A DNA stretch of 64,000 nt, from positions 5,580,001 to 5,644,000 of the forward strand of contig NZ_AP025739.1 in the NCBI RefSeq assembly GCF_003574315.2, given 5' to 3'. Under the pieces are notes generated by a model. It did not search any database. It saw only the letters and a list, made by a program, of their open reading frames with translations, and was not told where the DNA came from. The position numbers and the translations under genes are program-made. The DNA comes from Capsulimonas corticalis (GTDB lineage: Bacteria; Armatimonadota; Armatimonadia; Armatimonadales; Capsulimonadaceae). Below, piece after piece: positions 46,540 through 53,339 of this stretch; positions within the stretch are counted from its first letter, which is position 1; the number at the start of each line of letters is the position of its first letter.

Positions 46540-46605
46540 AAACGCAAATCCTCGTGCGATTTCAAAGGGCGGCGCGCCGAGCCGCGACCATGTGGAGAGT
46601 TTTGT

Positions 46606-46932
46606 ATGTCCCAACGCATCGATCTGATGCCGGCCACCGCGCCGGCGGAAGAAATTACCGAAAGCCCAAACGAGCAGACGCAGCATAGCCCGCCGGAAAC
46701 CGACAAGCCGTATGTCGTGATCGTGTATGACGACGATTGGCATTCCTTCGGCGATGTCGAAGTGCAGCTTCAGAAGGCCACCGCCTGTACTTTGGAAAAG
46801 GCGGAAGCCCTGGCGCGCGAAATCGATTCCACCGGACGCGCGATCGTCTTCGCGGGCTCTGATGTGGAGTGTGAGCGCGTCGCGAACGTGCTGCGCGAGA
46901 TCCGTCTTCAGGTGGAAACCGACCGCGCGTGA
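46606..46932 (+). CDS. ClpS-like protease adaptor, divergent pocket
   Basis: The 108-residue protein has a disordered ~30-residue N-terminus and a ClpS core ('KPYVVIVYDDDWHSFGDVEV', 'LEKAEALAREIDSTGRAIV', 'ERVANVLREIRLQVE'). ClpS hands N-degron substrates to ClpAP. By alignment to E. coli ClpS, the pocket residues Asn34 and His66 are replaced here (Tyr in VYDDD; Asp in DSTGRA), so classic N-degron binding is doubtful. ATG at 46606 has a GGAGAG SD. The stop overlaps the aminotransferase start by 4 bases. Confidence 0.8.
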   Translation: MSQRIDLMPATAPAEEITESPNEQTQHSPPETDKPYVVIVYDDDWHSFGDVEVQLQKATACTLEKAEALAREIDSTGRAIVFAGSDVECERVANVLREIRLQVETDRA

Positions 46933-48197
46933 CACCGTCCCCTCGCCTCTTGACGCCGATTCCCGGGCCAAAATCCCGGGACCTCGCGGCGCGCCTGCGC
47001 CAAAGCGAAAGTCCCAACATCACCTATCTCGCCGACGACTTCCCGGTGTTCTGGGAAAGCGCGTCCGGCTGCTGGGTCACTGATGTTGACGGCAATGTCT
47101 TTCTCGACCTCACGGCCGCTTTCGGCGTCGCGGGCGTCGGCCACAGCCATCCGGATGTCGTGGCCGCGATCCAGCGCCAATCCACCCGTCTCATTCACGG
47201 CATGGGCGATGTCCACCCGTCGGATGTCAAAGTTGCTCTTTGCGAACGCATCGCTTCGCGTGTTCCCATCTCCGAAGCCCGGGTCATCCTTGGTCAGAAC
47301 GGCGCCGACGCCGTTGAAGCCGCGCTCAAGACCGCCGCGCTCGCGACCGGCCGGCGCGGCGTCCTCGCCTTCGAAGGTGGGTACCACGGCCTCTCCTACG
47401 GAGCGCTCGACGCCACCTTCCGCGACGACTTCAAAGCCCCATTCCGGGCGCAGCTTGGCGCGTTCACCTCGCACATTCCATACGGCTGCGCGCTGGACGA
47501 CATCGCGCGCATCGTCACAACGCAGGAAATCGGCGCCGTGCTCGTGGAGCCGATCCAGGGACGCGGCGGCATCATCGTCCCGCCCTCCGGATGGCTGGCG
47601 GGCCTGCGCGATCTCTGCGCGGCTCACAACGTCCTCCTGATCTTCGACGAAATCTTCACGGGCTGGGGCCGTACGGGAGATTGGTTCGCGTGCCAATATG
47701 ATGATATTCTTCCGGACATCCTCTGTATTGGCAAGGCCATGGGCGGAGGAATGCCGATCTCCGCCTGTGTCGCCGGCAAGGATGTCATGAGCGCATGGCC
47801 GGTGTCCCTGGGCGAGGCGCTCCACACCAGCACGTTTTTGGGCAACCCTCTCGCCTGCGCCGCGGCGCTTGCCGCGACGGACGTGATGTCACGCGAAGAT
47901 CTGCCGGCGCGCGCCAAAGAGTCCGGCGCGTACTTTATCCACAGGCTTCAGGACTTACAAGACCGATATCCCGGCCATATCCATGAAGTGCGTGGACGGG
48001 GCCTGATGCTCGGCTTGAAGTTCTCCTCTCGTTCGTTTTCCCTCGATCTCGTGACGCGCGCCCTGCGGGCAGGCTTAATCATTCTGCCCGCCGGCGATGG
48101 GAGCGTGATCGAATTCGTGCCGCCTCTCATCATTACCCACGAAGAAATCGACTGCGCCATCGGCATTCTCGATGCTCTCATGCGCATCACGGCCTGA
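46929..48197 (+). CDS. Class III PLP-dependent aminotransferase
   Basis: The 422-residue enzyme belongs to the omega/GSA-type class III group: 'DVDGNVFLDLTAAFGVAGVG', 'GQNGADAVEAALKTAA', 'AFEGGYHGLSYGALDAT', 'LLIFDEIFTGWGRTG' and the PLP-lysine motif 'CIGKAMGGGMPISACV'. The substrate is not clear; acetylornithine/GABA-type and glutamate-semialdehyde-like enzymes share these features. It starts with GTG at 46929, overlapping the clpS-like stop. Confidence 0.93.
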   Translation: MTPSPRLLTPIPGPKSRDLAARLRQSESPNITYLADDFPVFWESASGCWVTDVDGNVFLDLTAAFGVAGVGHSHPDVVAAIQRQSTRLIHGMGDVHPSDVKVALCERIASRVPISEARVILGQNGADAVEAALKTAALATGRRGVLAFEGGYHGLSYGALDATFRDDFKAPFRAQLGAFTSHIPYGCALDDIARIVTTQEIGAVLVEPIQGRGGIIVPPSGWLAGLRDLCAAHNVLLIFDEIFTGWGRTGDWFACQYDDILPDILCIGKAMGGGMPISACVAGKDVMSAWPVSLGEALHTSTFLGNPLACAAALAATDVMSREDLPARAKESGAYFIHRLQDLQDRYPGHIHEVRGRGLMLGLKFSSRSFSLDLVTRALRAGLIILPAGDGSVIEFVPPLIITHEEIDCAIGILDALMRITA

Positions 48198-48263
48198 TTT
48201 TCCCGTACCTGGTAGTACTCCCGGTTTTCCTTGCCCGCCCTTATACGCCGACTTATCCAACCC

Positions 48264-48278
48264 GATAACTATGTTATC
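48264..48278. promoter_or_regulatory. GATAAC-TAT-GTTATC palindrome
   Basis: Perfect 6-bp inverted repeat with 3-base centre, 28 bases before the CAP gene start. Possible operator, or chance. Confidence 0.3.
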
Positions 48279-48306
48279 AACGGCTGCGGCAAGAAGGTGG
48301 ACCGGG

Positions 48307-48882
48307 ATGAAGAAGCAAGAAGTCGGGCGTATCTTTTCGTTATGTTTCGCATTGGCGGCGATCGCGCCGCCAATGCCAAGCATAGCGGCTCCCAAAACGA
48401 CGATCCAGGTTCATTCCCAGGCGCCTGCCGCCGGCATGCCCACGCCGAGCGAAGCCGAGTTCATTCAGCGCGTCAACGCCGAGCGCACTAAGCGCGGCCT
48501 GAACGCCCTAACGCTCGATCCCGTGCTGATGGAAACCGCCCGCGCTCACTCCCGCGATATGGGCGAGCGCGACTACTTCAGCCATCACTCCCCTGCCCCG
48601 GCGCCCAAAACCCCGATGCTCCGTTACGTCAAAGACCTGGAAAGCTGCGGCGGCTCCGAGCCGGACACGATACTGGTCGGCGAAAACATCTACTATTGCA
48701 GCGTCTATACCAAAGATTTCGGCGTCAAATACGGACACCAGTCGCTGATGGAGAGCCCGGCGCACCGCGCCAATATTCTGGAGCCGCGTTTTCAAAAGGT
48801 CGGCGTCGGCATTTATATCGATCCCATCGGCCAGTTCTACGTCACCGAGATGTTCCTGCGCGACACTCCGTCGAGTTCTTAG
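48307..48882 (+). CDS. Secreted CAP (SCP/YkwD-like) domain protein
   Basis: The 191-residue protein has a signal peptide (1-27) and a CAP domain: 'SEAEFIQRVNAERTKRGLNA', 'METARAHSRDMGERDYFSHH', 'VGENIYYC' and 'MESPAHRANILEPRFQKVG'. The His/Glu pattern of CAP cavities is conserved. CAP proteins in bacteria are of mostly unknown role; some bind lipids or are linked to the cell surface. ATG at 48307 is chosen over the upstream frame because a signal peptide starts there and AAGGTGG precedes it. Confidence 0.92.
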   Translation: MKKQEVGRIFSLCFALAAIAPPMPSIAAPKTTIQVHSQAPAAGMPTPSEAEFIQRVNAERTKRGLNALTLDPVLMETARAHSRDMGERDYFSHHSPAPAPKTPMLRYVKDLESCGGSEPDTILVGENIYYCSVYTKDFGVKYGHQSLMESPAHRANILEPRFQKVGVGIYIDPIGQFYVTEMFLRDTPSSS

Positions 48883-48894
48883 GACTAGCGGCGG

Positions 48895-48900
48895 TATAAT
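48895..48900 (+). promoter_or_regulatory. -10 box of coaX
   Basis: TATAAT six bases before the coaX start codon. If used, the transcript starts at or near the ATG, that is, leaderless. Confidence 0.7.
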
Positions 48901-48906
48901 GTCCGC

Positions 48907-49701
48907 ATGCTTCTTGTTATCGACGCCGGCAACACCAACGTCACCTTCGGCATCTTCGAAGGCTCTCAGCTCATCACGCACTGGCGCATTCGTACGGAGC
49001 ATGGACGCACCGGCGATGAATACGCGGCGCTGCTCACGACGCTGTTTCAATCGGAAAACCTTCGCTTCACGGATATCGACGGCATCTGTATCGCGAGCGT
49101 CGTTCCGAGCGCGACCACGGACCTGCGCCGTCTGGCCGAACGACACTTCCAGCACGACCCGCTCGTCGTCTCGGGCGAGATCCCGCTTGGCCTCACCGTC
49201 CGCTATCATCCCGTGACGGATATCGGCGCGGACCGTTTGGTGGACGCCGTCGCCGCCGTCCACAAATACGGCGCCCCGTGCATCGTCATCGACTTTGGAA
49301 CGGCGACCACGTTCAACGCCATCGCGGCGCCCTCGGCGCCTGGCGAACCGCCGGTTTATCTCGGCGGCGCGATCTGCCCGGGAATCGCCCTGTCCGCCGA
49401 AGCGCTGTTCTCCCACGCGGCGAAACTCGCCGCCGTGGAGATCGTCCGGCCACCGCATGCGATCGGCGCGAACACCGTCCACGCCCTGCAATCGGGAATG
49501 CTGTTTGGTTACGCCGCGCAGGTCGACGGCATGGTCGCCCGTTTCCGCGCCGAAATGAACGCTCCCGATTGTCCCGTGATCGCTACCGGAGGCCATGTCT
49601 CCGTGCTGATCTCGGAAGTGGGAACGAGCATTACGGCGACAGAGCCGCTGCTGACATTAGAGGGATTGCAGCGGGTTTACGCGCACAGTCAAACGAACTA
49701 G
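48907..49701 (+). CDS. coaX: Type III pantothenate kinase
   Basis: The 264-residue ASKHA-fold enzyme phosphorylates pantothenate in the first step of CoA synthesis. It has 'MLLVIDAGNTNVTFGIFEG' (phosphate-1 loop), 'VTDIGADRLVDAVAAV', 'CIVIDFGTATTFNAI' and 'VIATGGHVSVL'. Length is usual for CoaX. There is no SD; instead a TATAAT box ends six bases before the ATG, which suggests a leaderless mRNA. dusB follows after 34 bases with its own promoter. Confidence 0.96.
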   Translation: MLLVIDAGNTNVTFGIFEGSQLITHWRIRTEHGRTGDEYAALLTTLFQSENLRFTDIDGICIASVVPSATTDLRRLAERHFQHDPLVVSGEIPLGLTVRYHPVTDIGADRLVDAVAAVHKYGAPCIVIDFGTATTFNAIAAPSAPGEPPVYLGGAICPGIALSAEALFSHAAKLAAVEIVRPPHAIGANTVHALQSGMLFGYAAQVDGMVARFRAEMNAPDCPVIATGGHVSVLISEVGTSITATEPLLTLEGLQRVYAHSQTN

Positions 49702-49717
49702 CCGCTCGTTTCTCGTA

Positions 49718-49726
49718 TGGTATAAT
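49718..49726 (+). promoter_or_regulatory. Extended -10 promoter of dusB
   Basis: TGGTATAAT (extended -10) ends nine bases before the dusB ATG. Start of transcription would lie within a few bases of the start codon. Confidence 0.65.
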
Positions 49727-49735
49727 AGCGCTATC

Positions 49736-50740
49736 ATGTCTTTGATCCAAACAACGCCGCTGCAGCCGCTGCGGATCGGGCCGATTACGATCGACACGCC
49801 GCTGGTGCTGGCCCCCATGGCCGGCGTCACCTCCCACGCCTTCCGTTTGCTCTGCAAGCAGTATGGGGTCGGCCTTGTCGTGACCGAGCTGCTTTCCTCC
49901 CACGCAATTCACTATAAGAACGCCAAGACGTTCGGCATGTTCGACTGGAACGACGCCGAGCGCCCGGTTTCCGTGCAGTTGTTCGGCGGCGATCCGGCGA
50001 TGATGGCGGAGGCGGCGCAAGTGGTCGAGGCCGCCGGCGCGGATATCGTCGATCTGAATATGGGATGCTGGGTGCCGAAGGTCGCGAAGACCGGCGCGGG
50101 CGCCACGCTGCTCAAAGATGTCTGCCTCGCGCAGAGCGTCGTTAAGGCGATGGTGGATGCCGTGAAGATCCCGGTGACGGTCAAAATCCGTTCGGGATGG
50201 GATTCGACGCAGACGACGGGAATCGAATTCGCCCAGCGGGCGCAGGACGCCGGCGCGGCCGCCATCGCGGTCCATGCGCGGTTTGCGAGCCAGGGCTTCA
50301 CGGGACACGCCGACTGGTCGATCATTCGACGCGTGAAGGATATCGTGACGATCCCGGTCATCGGCAACGGCGATGTGGAGACGGCCGAGGACGCCAAGCG
50401 GATGTTCGAGGAAACGGGCTGCGACGCCGTCATGATCGGACGCGCGGCGATGGGCAACCCCTGGATCTTCGCCGACGTCAAGCGCTTCCTCACCACCGGC
50501 GAGCACCTACCGCCGCCCACGCTCGACGAGCGCATCACGGCGTCCCTCTTTCATCTCACGACCATGGCCGCCGATCCGCATGTCGGCGAGGAGCGCGCCG
50601 TCAAGGAGATGCGGGGATTGATCACGCATTACTTCAAAGGCTTCAACGGAGTTTCAGCGCTGCGAGCTCTGCTCGTCAAAGCCAACAGCATTCAGGAAGT
50701 GACTGATTTATTGCATCATGAAAGGCGACGCAGCGCATGA
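49736..50740 (+). CDS. dusB: tRNA-dihydrouridine synthase (DusB type)
   Basis: The 334-residue FMN enzyme reduces uridine in the tRNA D-loop. It shows 'LVLAPMAGVTSHAFRLLCK', the catalytic Cys in 'LNMGCWVPKVAKTGAGATLL', 'VKIRSGWDS', 'IAVHARFASQGFTGHADW' and 'VMIGRAAMGNPWIF'. The final helical domain ends near the stop, which overlaps the next gene start by 4 bases (ATGA). It is the first gene of a small operon with two unusual membrane proteins. Confidence 0.95.
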   Translation: MSLIQTTPLQPLRIGPITIDTPLVLAPMAGVTSHAFRLLCKQYGVGLVVTELLSSHAIHYKNAKTFGMFDWNDAERPVSVQLFGGDPAMMAEAAQVVEAAGADIVDLNMGCWVPKVAKTGAGATLLKDVCLAQSVVKAMVDAVKIPVTVKIRSGWDSTQTTGIEFAQRAQDAGAAAIAVHARFASQGFTGHADWSIIRRVKDIVTIPVIGNGDVETAEDAKRMFEETGCDAVMIGRAAMGNPWIFADVKRFLTTGEHLPPPTLDERITASLFHLTTMAADPHVGEERAVKEMRGLITHYFKGFNGVSALRALLVKANSIQEVTDLLHHERRRSA

Positions 50741-51690
50741 TCACGGAACCGACGACCGAAGCGGCGGCGCCGAAGCCGTCCGTCTCTTATCACCGATGGC
50801 TGCAAACACCTGTTGCCGTCGGAGCCGCATATTTCGCGTATAACGTTGCGATCCCTAACGTTCCAATCGAAAAACTTCGCCTGCCACAGTCAGTACTGTC
50901 GATCCTTGTTATCGCATCCACTCTGGTCTTTATGTTCCTGCTGCTTTGGGTCCCGCGCGCCATAATCGCGCGGGAGTGGAACACAGCCAAATGCATTCAA
51001 GGCGCACTTTTATTTGGAGTGCTTTGGGCAGTTACGACATTCGCTTGGCATGCTAAACACACATATCATGTGAGACCAAGTATTCGAGGTTTAATGCTGG
51101 CTGTTTCGCTGGCGTTCTTTGGGGCGCTGCTCTCACGGATTGTTCGCGAAGCCAAGATGCTCCTGCCAATTGCATTAGTGGCTATGGTGATCGATGTACT
51201 AGGGGCTATGATGCCGAGGGGATTTACCAGGGACATCTATGAGCAACACCCAGGCGTCATTCCTAGCTTCTCAGTTCCTATGCCTGGCATTGGCTCCCTG
51301 GAACCCATCTCATATGTTGGACCTGGCGATGCGCTCTTTATTGCTTTCTTTTTTGGAATTGTCCAGCGTTACCGTCTAAATATGTCTGGCACATTCTGGA
51401 TGATGTTCGGATTGCTTTCAGCAGCCATGCTGGCGGTCAATGCTGGTGTGGGAAATATTGCGGCGCTTCTTCCCATGGGGATTGCCGTGATCGTGGCGAA
51501 CTTTCGCTACTTTAAGTTCGATCGATCTGAAATGTTTGCAATGATTTACGCCGGCATTCTCGCTGTCGTGCTGGCAGCCGGCTTTTTCGCCTTCTCACAT
51601 AAGCAATTTTTCGGGAAGAAGCCGTCACCCGCGCGCGCCCAAGGGACGCTCCCTCTCCAGCAAACTGCGCCAAGCGCCAAAAAGAATTAA
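50737..51690 (+). CDS. Presenilin/SPP-like GxGD membrane protein, copy 1
   Basis: The 317-residue protein has about eight to nine membrane helices. Three spaced motifs match the presenilin/signal-peptide-peptidase layout: a membrane Asp (Asp153 in 'VAMVIDVLGAMMPRGF'), a GxGD motif 45 residues later (GPGD, Asp198, in 'YVGPGDALFIAFFFG') and a PAL-like segment another ~46 residues on ('ALLPMGIAV', 243-251). Human SPP has its two Asps 46 residues apart. Such enzymes cut substrates inside the membrane. The match is motif-level and no search was possible. Base use is less GC-biased than neighbours (more A/T third positions), which may mark recent acquisition. Its start overlaps dusB. Confidence 0.65.
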   Translation: MITEPTTEAAAPKPSVSYHRWLQTPVAVGAAYFAYNVAIPNVPIEKLRLPQSVLSILVIASTLVFMFLLLWVPRAIIAREWNTAKCIQGALLFGVLWAVTTFAWHAKHTYHVRPSIRGLMLAVSLAFFGALLSRIVREAKMLLPIALVAMVIDVLGAMMPRGFTRDIYEQHPGVIPSFSVPMPGIGSLEPISYVGPGDALFIAFFFGIVQRYRLNMSGTFWMMFGLLSAAMLAVNAGVGNIAALLPMGIAVIVANFRYFKFDRSEMFAMIYAGILAVVLAAGFFAFSHKQFFGKKPSPARAQGTLPLQQTAPSAKKN

Positions 51691-51711
51691 ACACGAGAGG
51701 CGACGGAGCGC

Positions 51712-52620
51712 ATGACCAGCCAACGCTTTCGCATCATTAATCTTGCCGCGGTCAAAGAAAATCCGTGGCCGTATCGCGCGCTGATCTTTTCCCTGATCTA
51801 TCTCGCCTTTGATTGTCTTCTGCCGCTGATTCGTCTCGATCCAAGGCATCTCTCCAGGCCGCAAATCGCCGGCCTGGTCATTCTTTCCACGCTCGCCTTC
51901 ATGCTGCTCCAGATGGCGATCCCGCGCGCGATTGTTGGAATGCGCTTGCCTGTCCGGCAATCCCTGGTAGGAGTGGCGCTTTCCGCGCTGATCTGGTGGC
52001 TTTGCGTGGTGGTGAAGATCCCGTTTCGGGAAATGCCCTATGCGCTCGCCGTAGGCGTGTTCCTGCTGGATAAAGCGCTGGTGGGGCTTTCGCTGACGGT
52101 CGCGCTGGCGTTTCTGGGCATGATGCTCTCGGTGATTATCCGCGAGCCGAAACTGCTTTTGCCCATTGCGCTGGTGATCATGGCGATCGATGTGGTGGGA
52201 GTTTTGACGAATATCGGCTTTACGGCCAACACCATCGCGCAGCATCCGGAAGTCGTCCACCGTGTTTCCGTGGCGATGCCGTCGGTAGGCGGACTTCAGC
52301 CGCAGGCGTATGTCGGCCCGGGCGACGCGCTGTTCATTCCGTTTTTCTTCGGGATCGTCGAGCGATTGCGCCTGAATATGCGCGGGACATTCTTCACGAT
52401 GTACGGCCTGCTGGCGCTGGCGATGATCCTCGCGGTGATTGGAGTAGGAAATATTCCGGCGCTCTTCCCCATGGGTTTCGCCGTCGTGCTGGCCAATTCC
52501 AAGCACTTTAAGTTCGATCGATCGGAAGTATTTGCGATGATTTACGTGGGAGGGTTAGCCACCGCCGCCGTGCTGGGCTTTTTCCTCTTCACGCACACGC
52601 ATCTCTTCCACGCGCATTAA
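51712..52620 (+). CDS. Presenilin/SPP-like GxGD membrane protein, copy 2
   Basis: The 302-residue paralogue of the preceding protein has the same topology. Asp160 lies in 'LVIMAIDVVGVLTNIGF', GPGD (Asp205) in 'YVGPGDALFIPFFFG' with the same 45-residue spacing, and a true PAL motif at 249-251 ('NIPALFPMGFAV'). The shared 'GVGNI', 'KFDRSE' and 'FAMIY' segments show that the two arose by duplication. Codon use is typical of the genome here, unlike copy 1. It starts 21 bases after copy 1. A protease role is inferred only from motifs and topology. Confidence 0.68.
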   Translation: MTSQRFRIINLAAVKENPWPYRALIFSLIYLAFDCLLPLIRLDPRHLSRPQIAGLVILSTLAFMLLQMAIPRAIVGMRLPVRQSLVGVALSALIWWLCVVVKIPFREMPYALAVGVFLLDKALVGLSLTVALAFLGMMLSVIIREPKLLLPIALVIMAIDVVGVLTNIGFTANTIAQHPEVVHRVSVAMPSVGGLQPQAYVGPGDALFIPFFFGIVERLRLNMRGTFFTMYGLLALAMILAVIGVGNIPALFPMGFAVVLANSKHFKFDRSEVFAMIYVGGLATAAVLGFFLFTHTHLFHAH

Positions 52621-52637
52621 GACAAAGAGGATAAACC

Positions 52638-52895
52638 ATGGAAACACGAGTTGACGGAGAAAAGCGCCGCGTTCTGCTGCTGGAGACCGATGAGCGTCCG
52701 GGGCTCGTCGCGGCTCTGGCGGCGGAATGCGCGGCGCAGAATGTGTCGTTAGAGATTACCACTGGGCCGGGGCACGTTTTGATTACCTTTGTCGCCACCG
52801 ACGACCGGGTTGACGTTTTGTCCGGGGCCTTGCGGAGCGTTCCCGGGGTTACCGGGGTTTCGCCGTACCTTGTCGCCACGCTTGTGGGGCGCTAA
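52638..52895 (+). CDS. ACT-domain protein
   Basis: The 85-residue protein consists of one ACT-like beta-alpha-beta-beta-alpha-beta unit ('RRVLLLETDERPGLVAALAA', 'NVSLEITTGPGHVLITFVA', 'LSGALRSVPGVTGVSPYLV'). ACT domains bind small ligands, mostly amino acids, and regulate partners. It is 17 bases after the second GxGD protein, on the same strand. Its 3' 147 bases overlap a gene on the other strand (DUF5658-like), which is unusual. Confidence 0.75.
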   Translation: METRVDGEKRRVLLLETDERPGLVAALAAECAAQNVSLEITTGPGHVLITFVATDDRVDVLSGALRSVPGVTGVSPYLVATLVGR

Positions 52896-53300
52896 GGCGT
52901 TCGCCCAGCGCGGATCGACTCCGTTGTTGGGCGCGGCGTTCGCGCTGGAGCTGATCTCTTCCGGCTCAGCCGGCTTCGGGTACAGATGCGTCGTCACCAG
53001 GAAGCATTCCCAGAACACGACCATCAAGTAGACCAGGCATCCCGCCGTGATGATGATCCGGGACTTACGAATGCTGCTAAGCGAGATCCCCTCGCACGCC
53101 AGAACGACGACCAGGACAAGCAAAAATTTATAGATGGCGAAACCGGCCAGACCATAATGCTCCATGATAAAAACGGCGATTCCATTGGCTTCATCGCCAT
53201 GGAGCCGGAAAATCAGTCCCGTCAAGAACAGGTCGAACATATTCAGCAGCAGAAAACCCAGGTACTCCTGGGCGAGAAGAACATCCTTTTTAAAAAACAT
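52749..53300 (-). CDS. DUF5658-like small membrane protein
   Basis: The 183-residue protein has three membrane helices ('EYLGFLLLNMFDLFLTGLIF', 'GLAGFAIYKFLLVLVVVLA', 'CLVYLMVVFWECFLVTTHL'), matching the DUF5658 pattern ('N.lDlllT', 'E.Np.m', 'f..K'). The C-terminal ~70 residues are Pro/Gly/Asn-rich and disordered. These last residues are encoded antisense to the ACT gene, so this tail could be longer than functional. Function unknown. Confidence 0.75.
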   Translation of the reverse strand: MFFKKDVLLAQEYLGFLLLNMFDLFLTGLIFRLHGDEANGIAVFIMEHYGLAGFAIYKFLLVLVVVLACEGISLSSIRKSRIIITAGCLVYLMVVFWECFLVTTHLYPKPAEPEEISSSANAAPNNGVDPRWANALAPHKRGDKVRRNPGNPGNAPQGPGQNVNPVVGGDKGNQNVPRPSGNL

Positions 53301-53339
53301 GGCGGCGGCGCTCCTTTGCTCTTCCTCTCGTAGCGGCTC

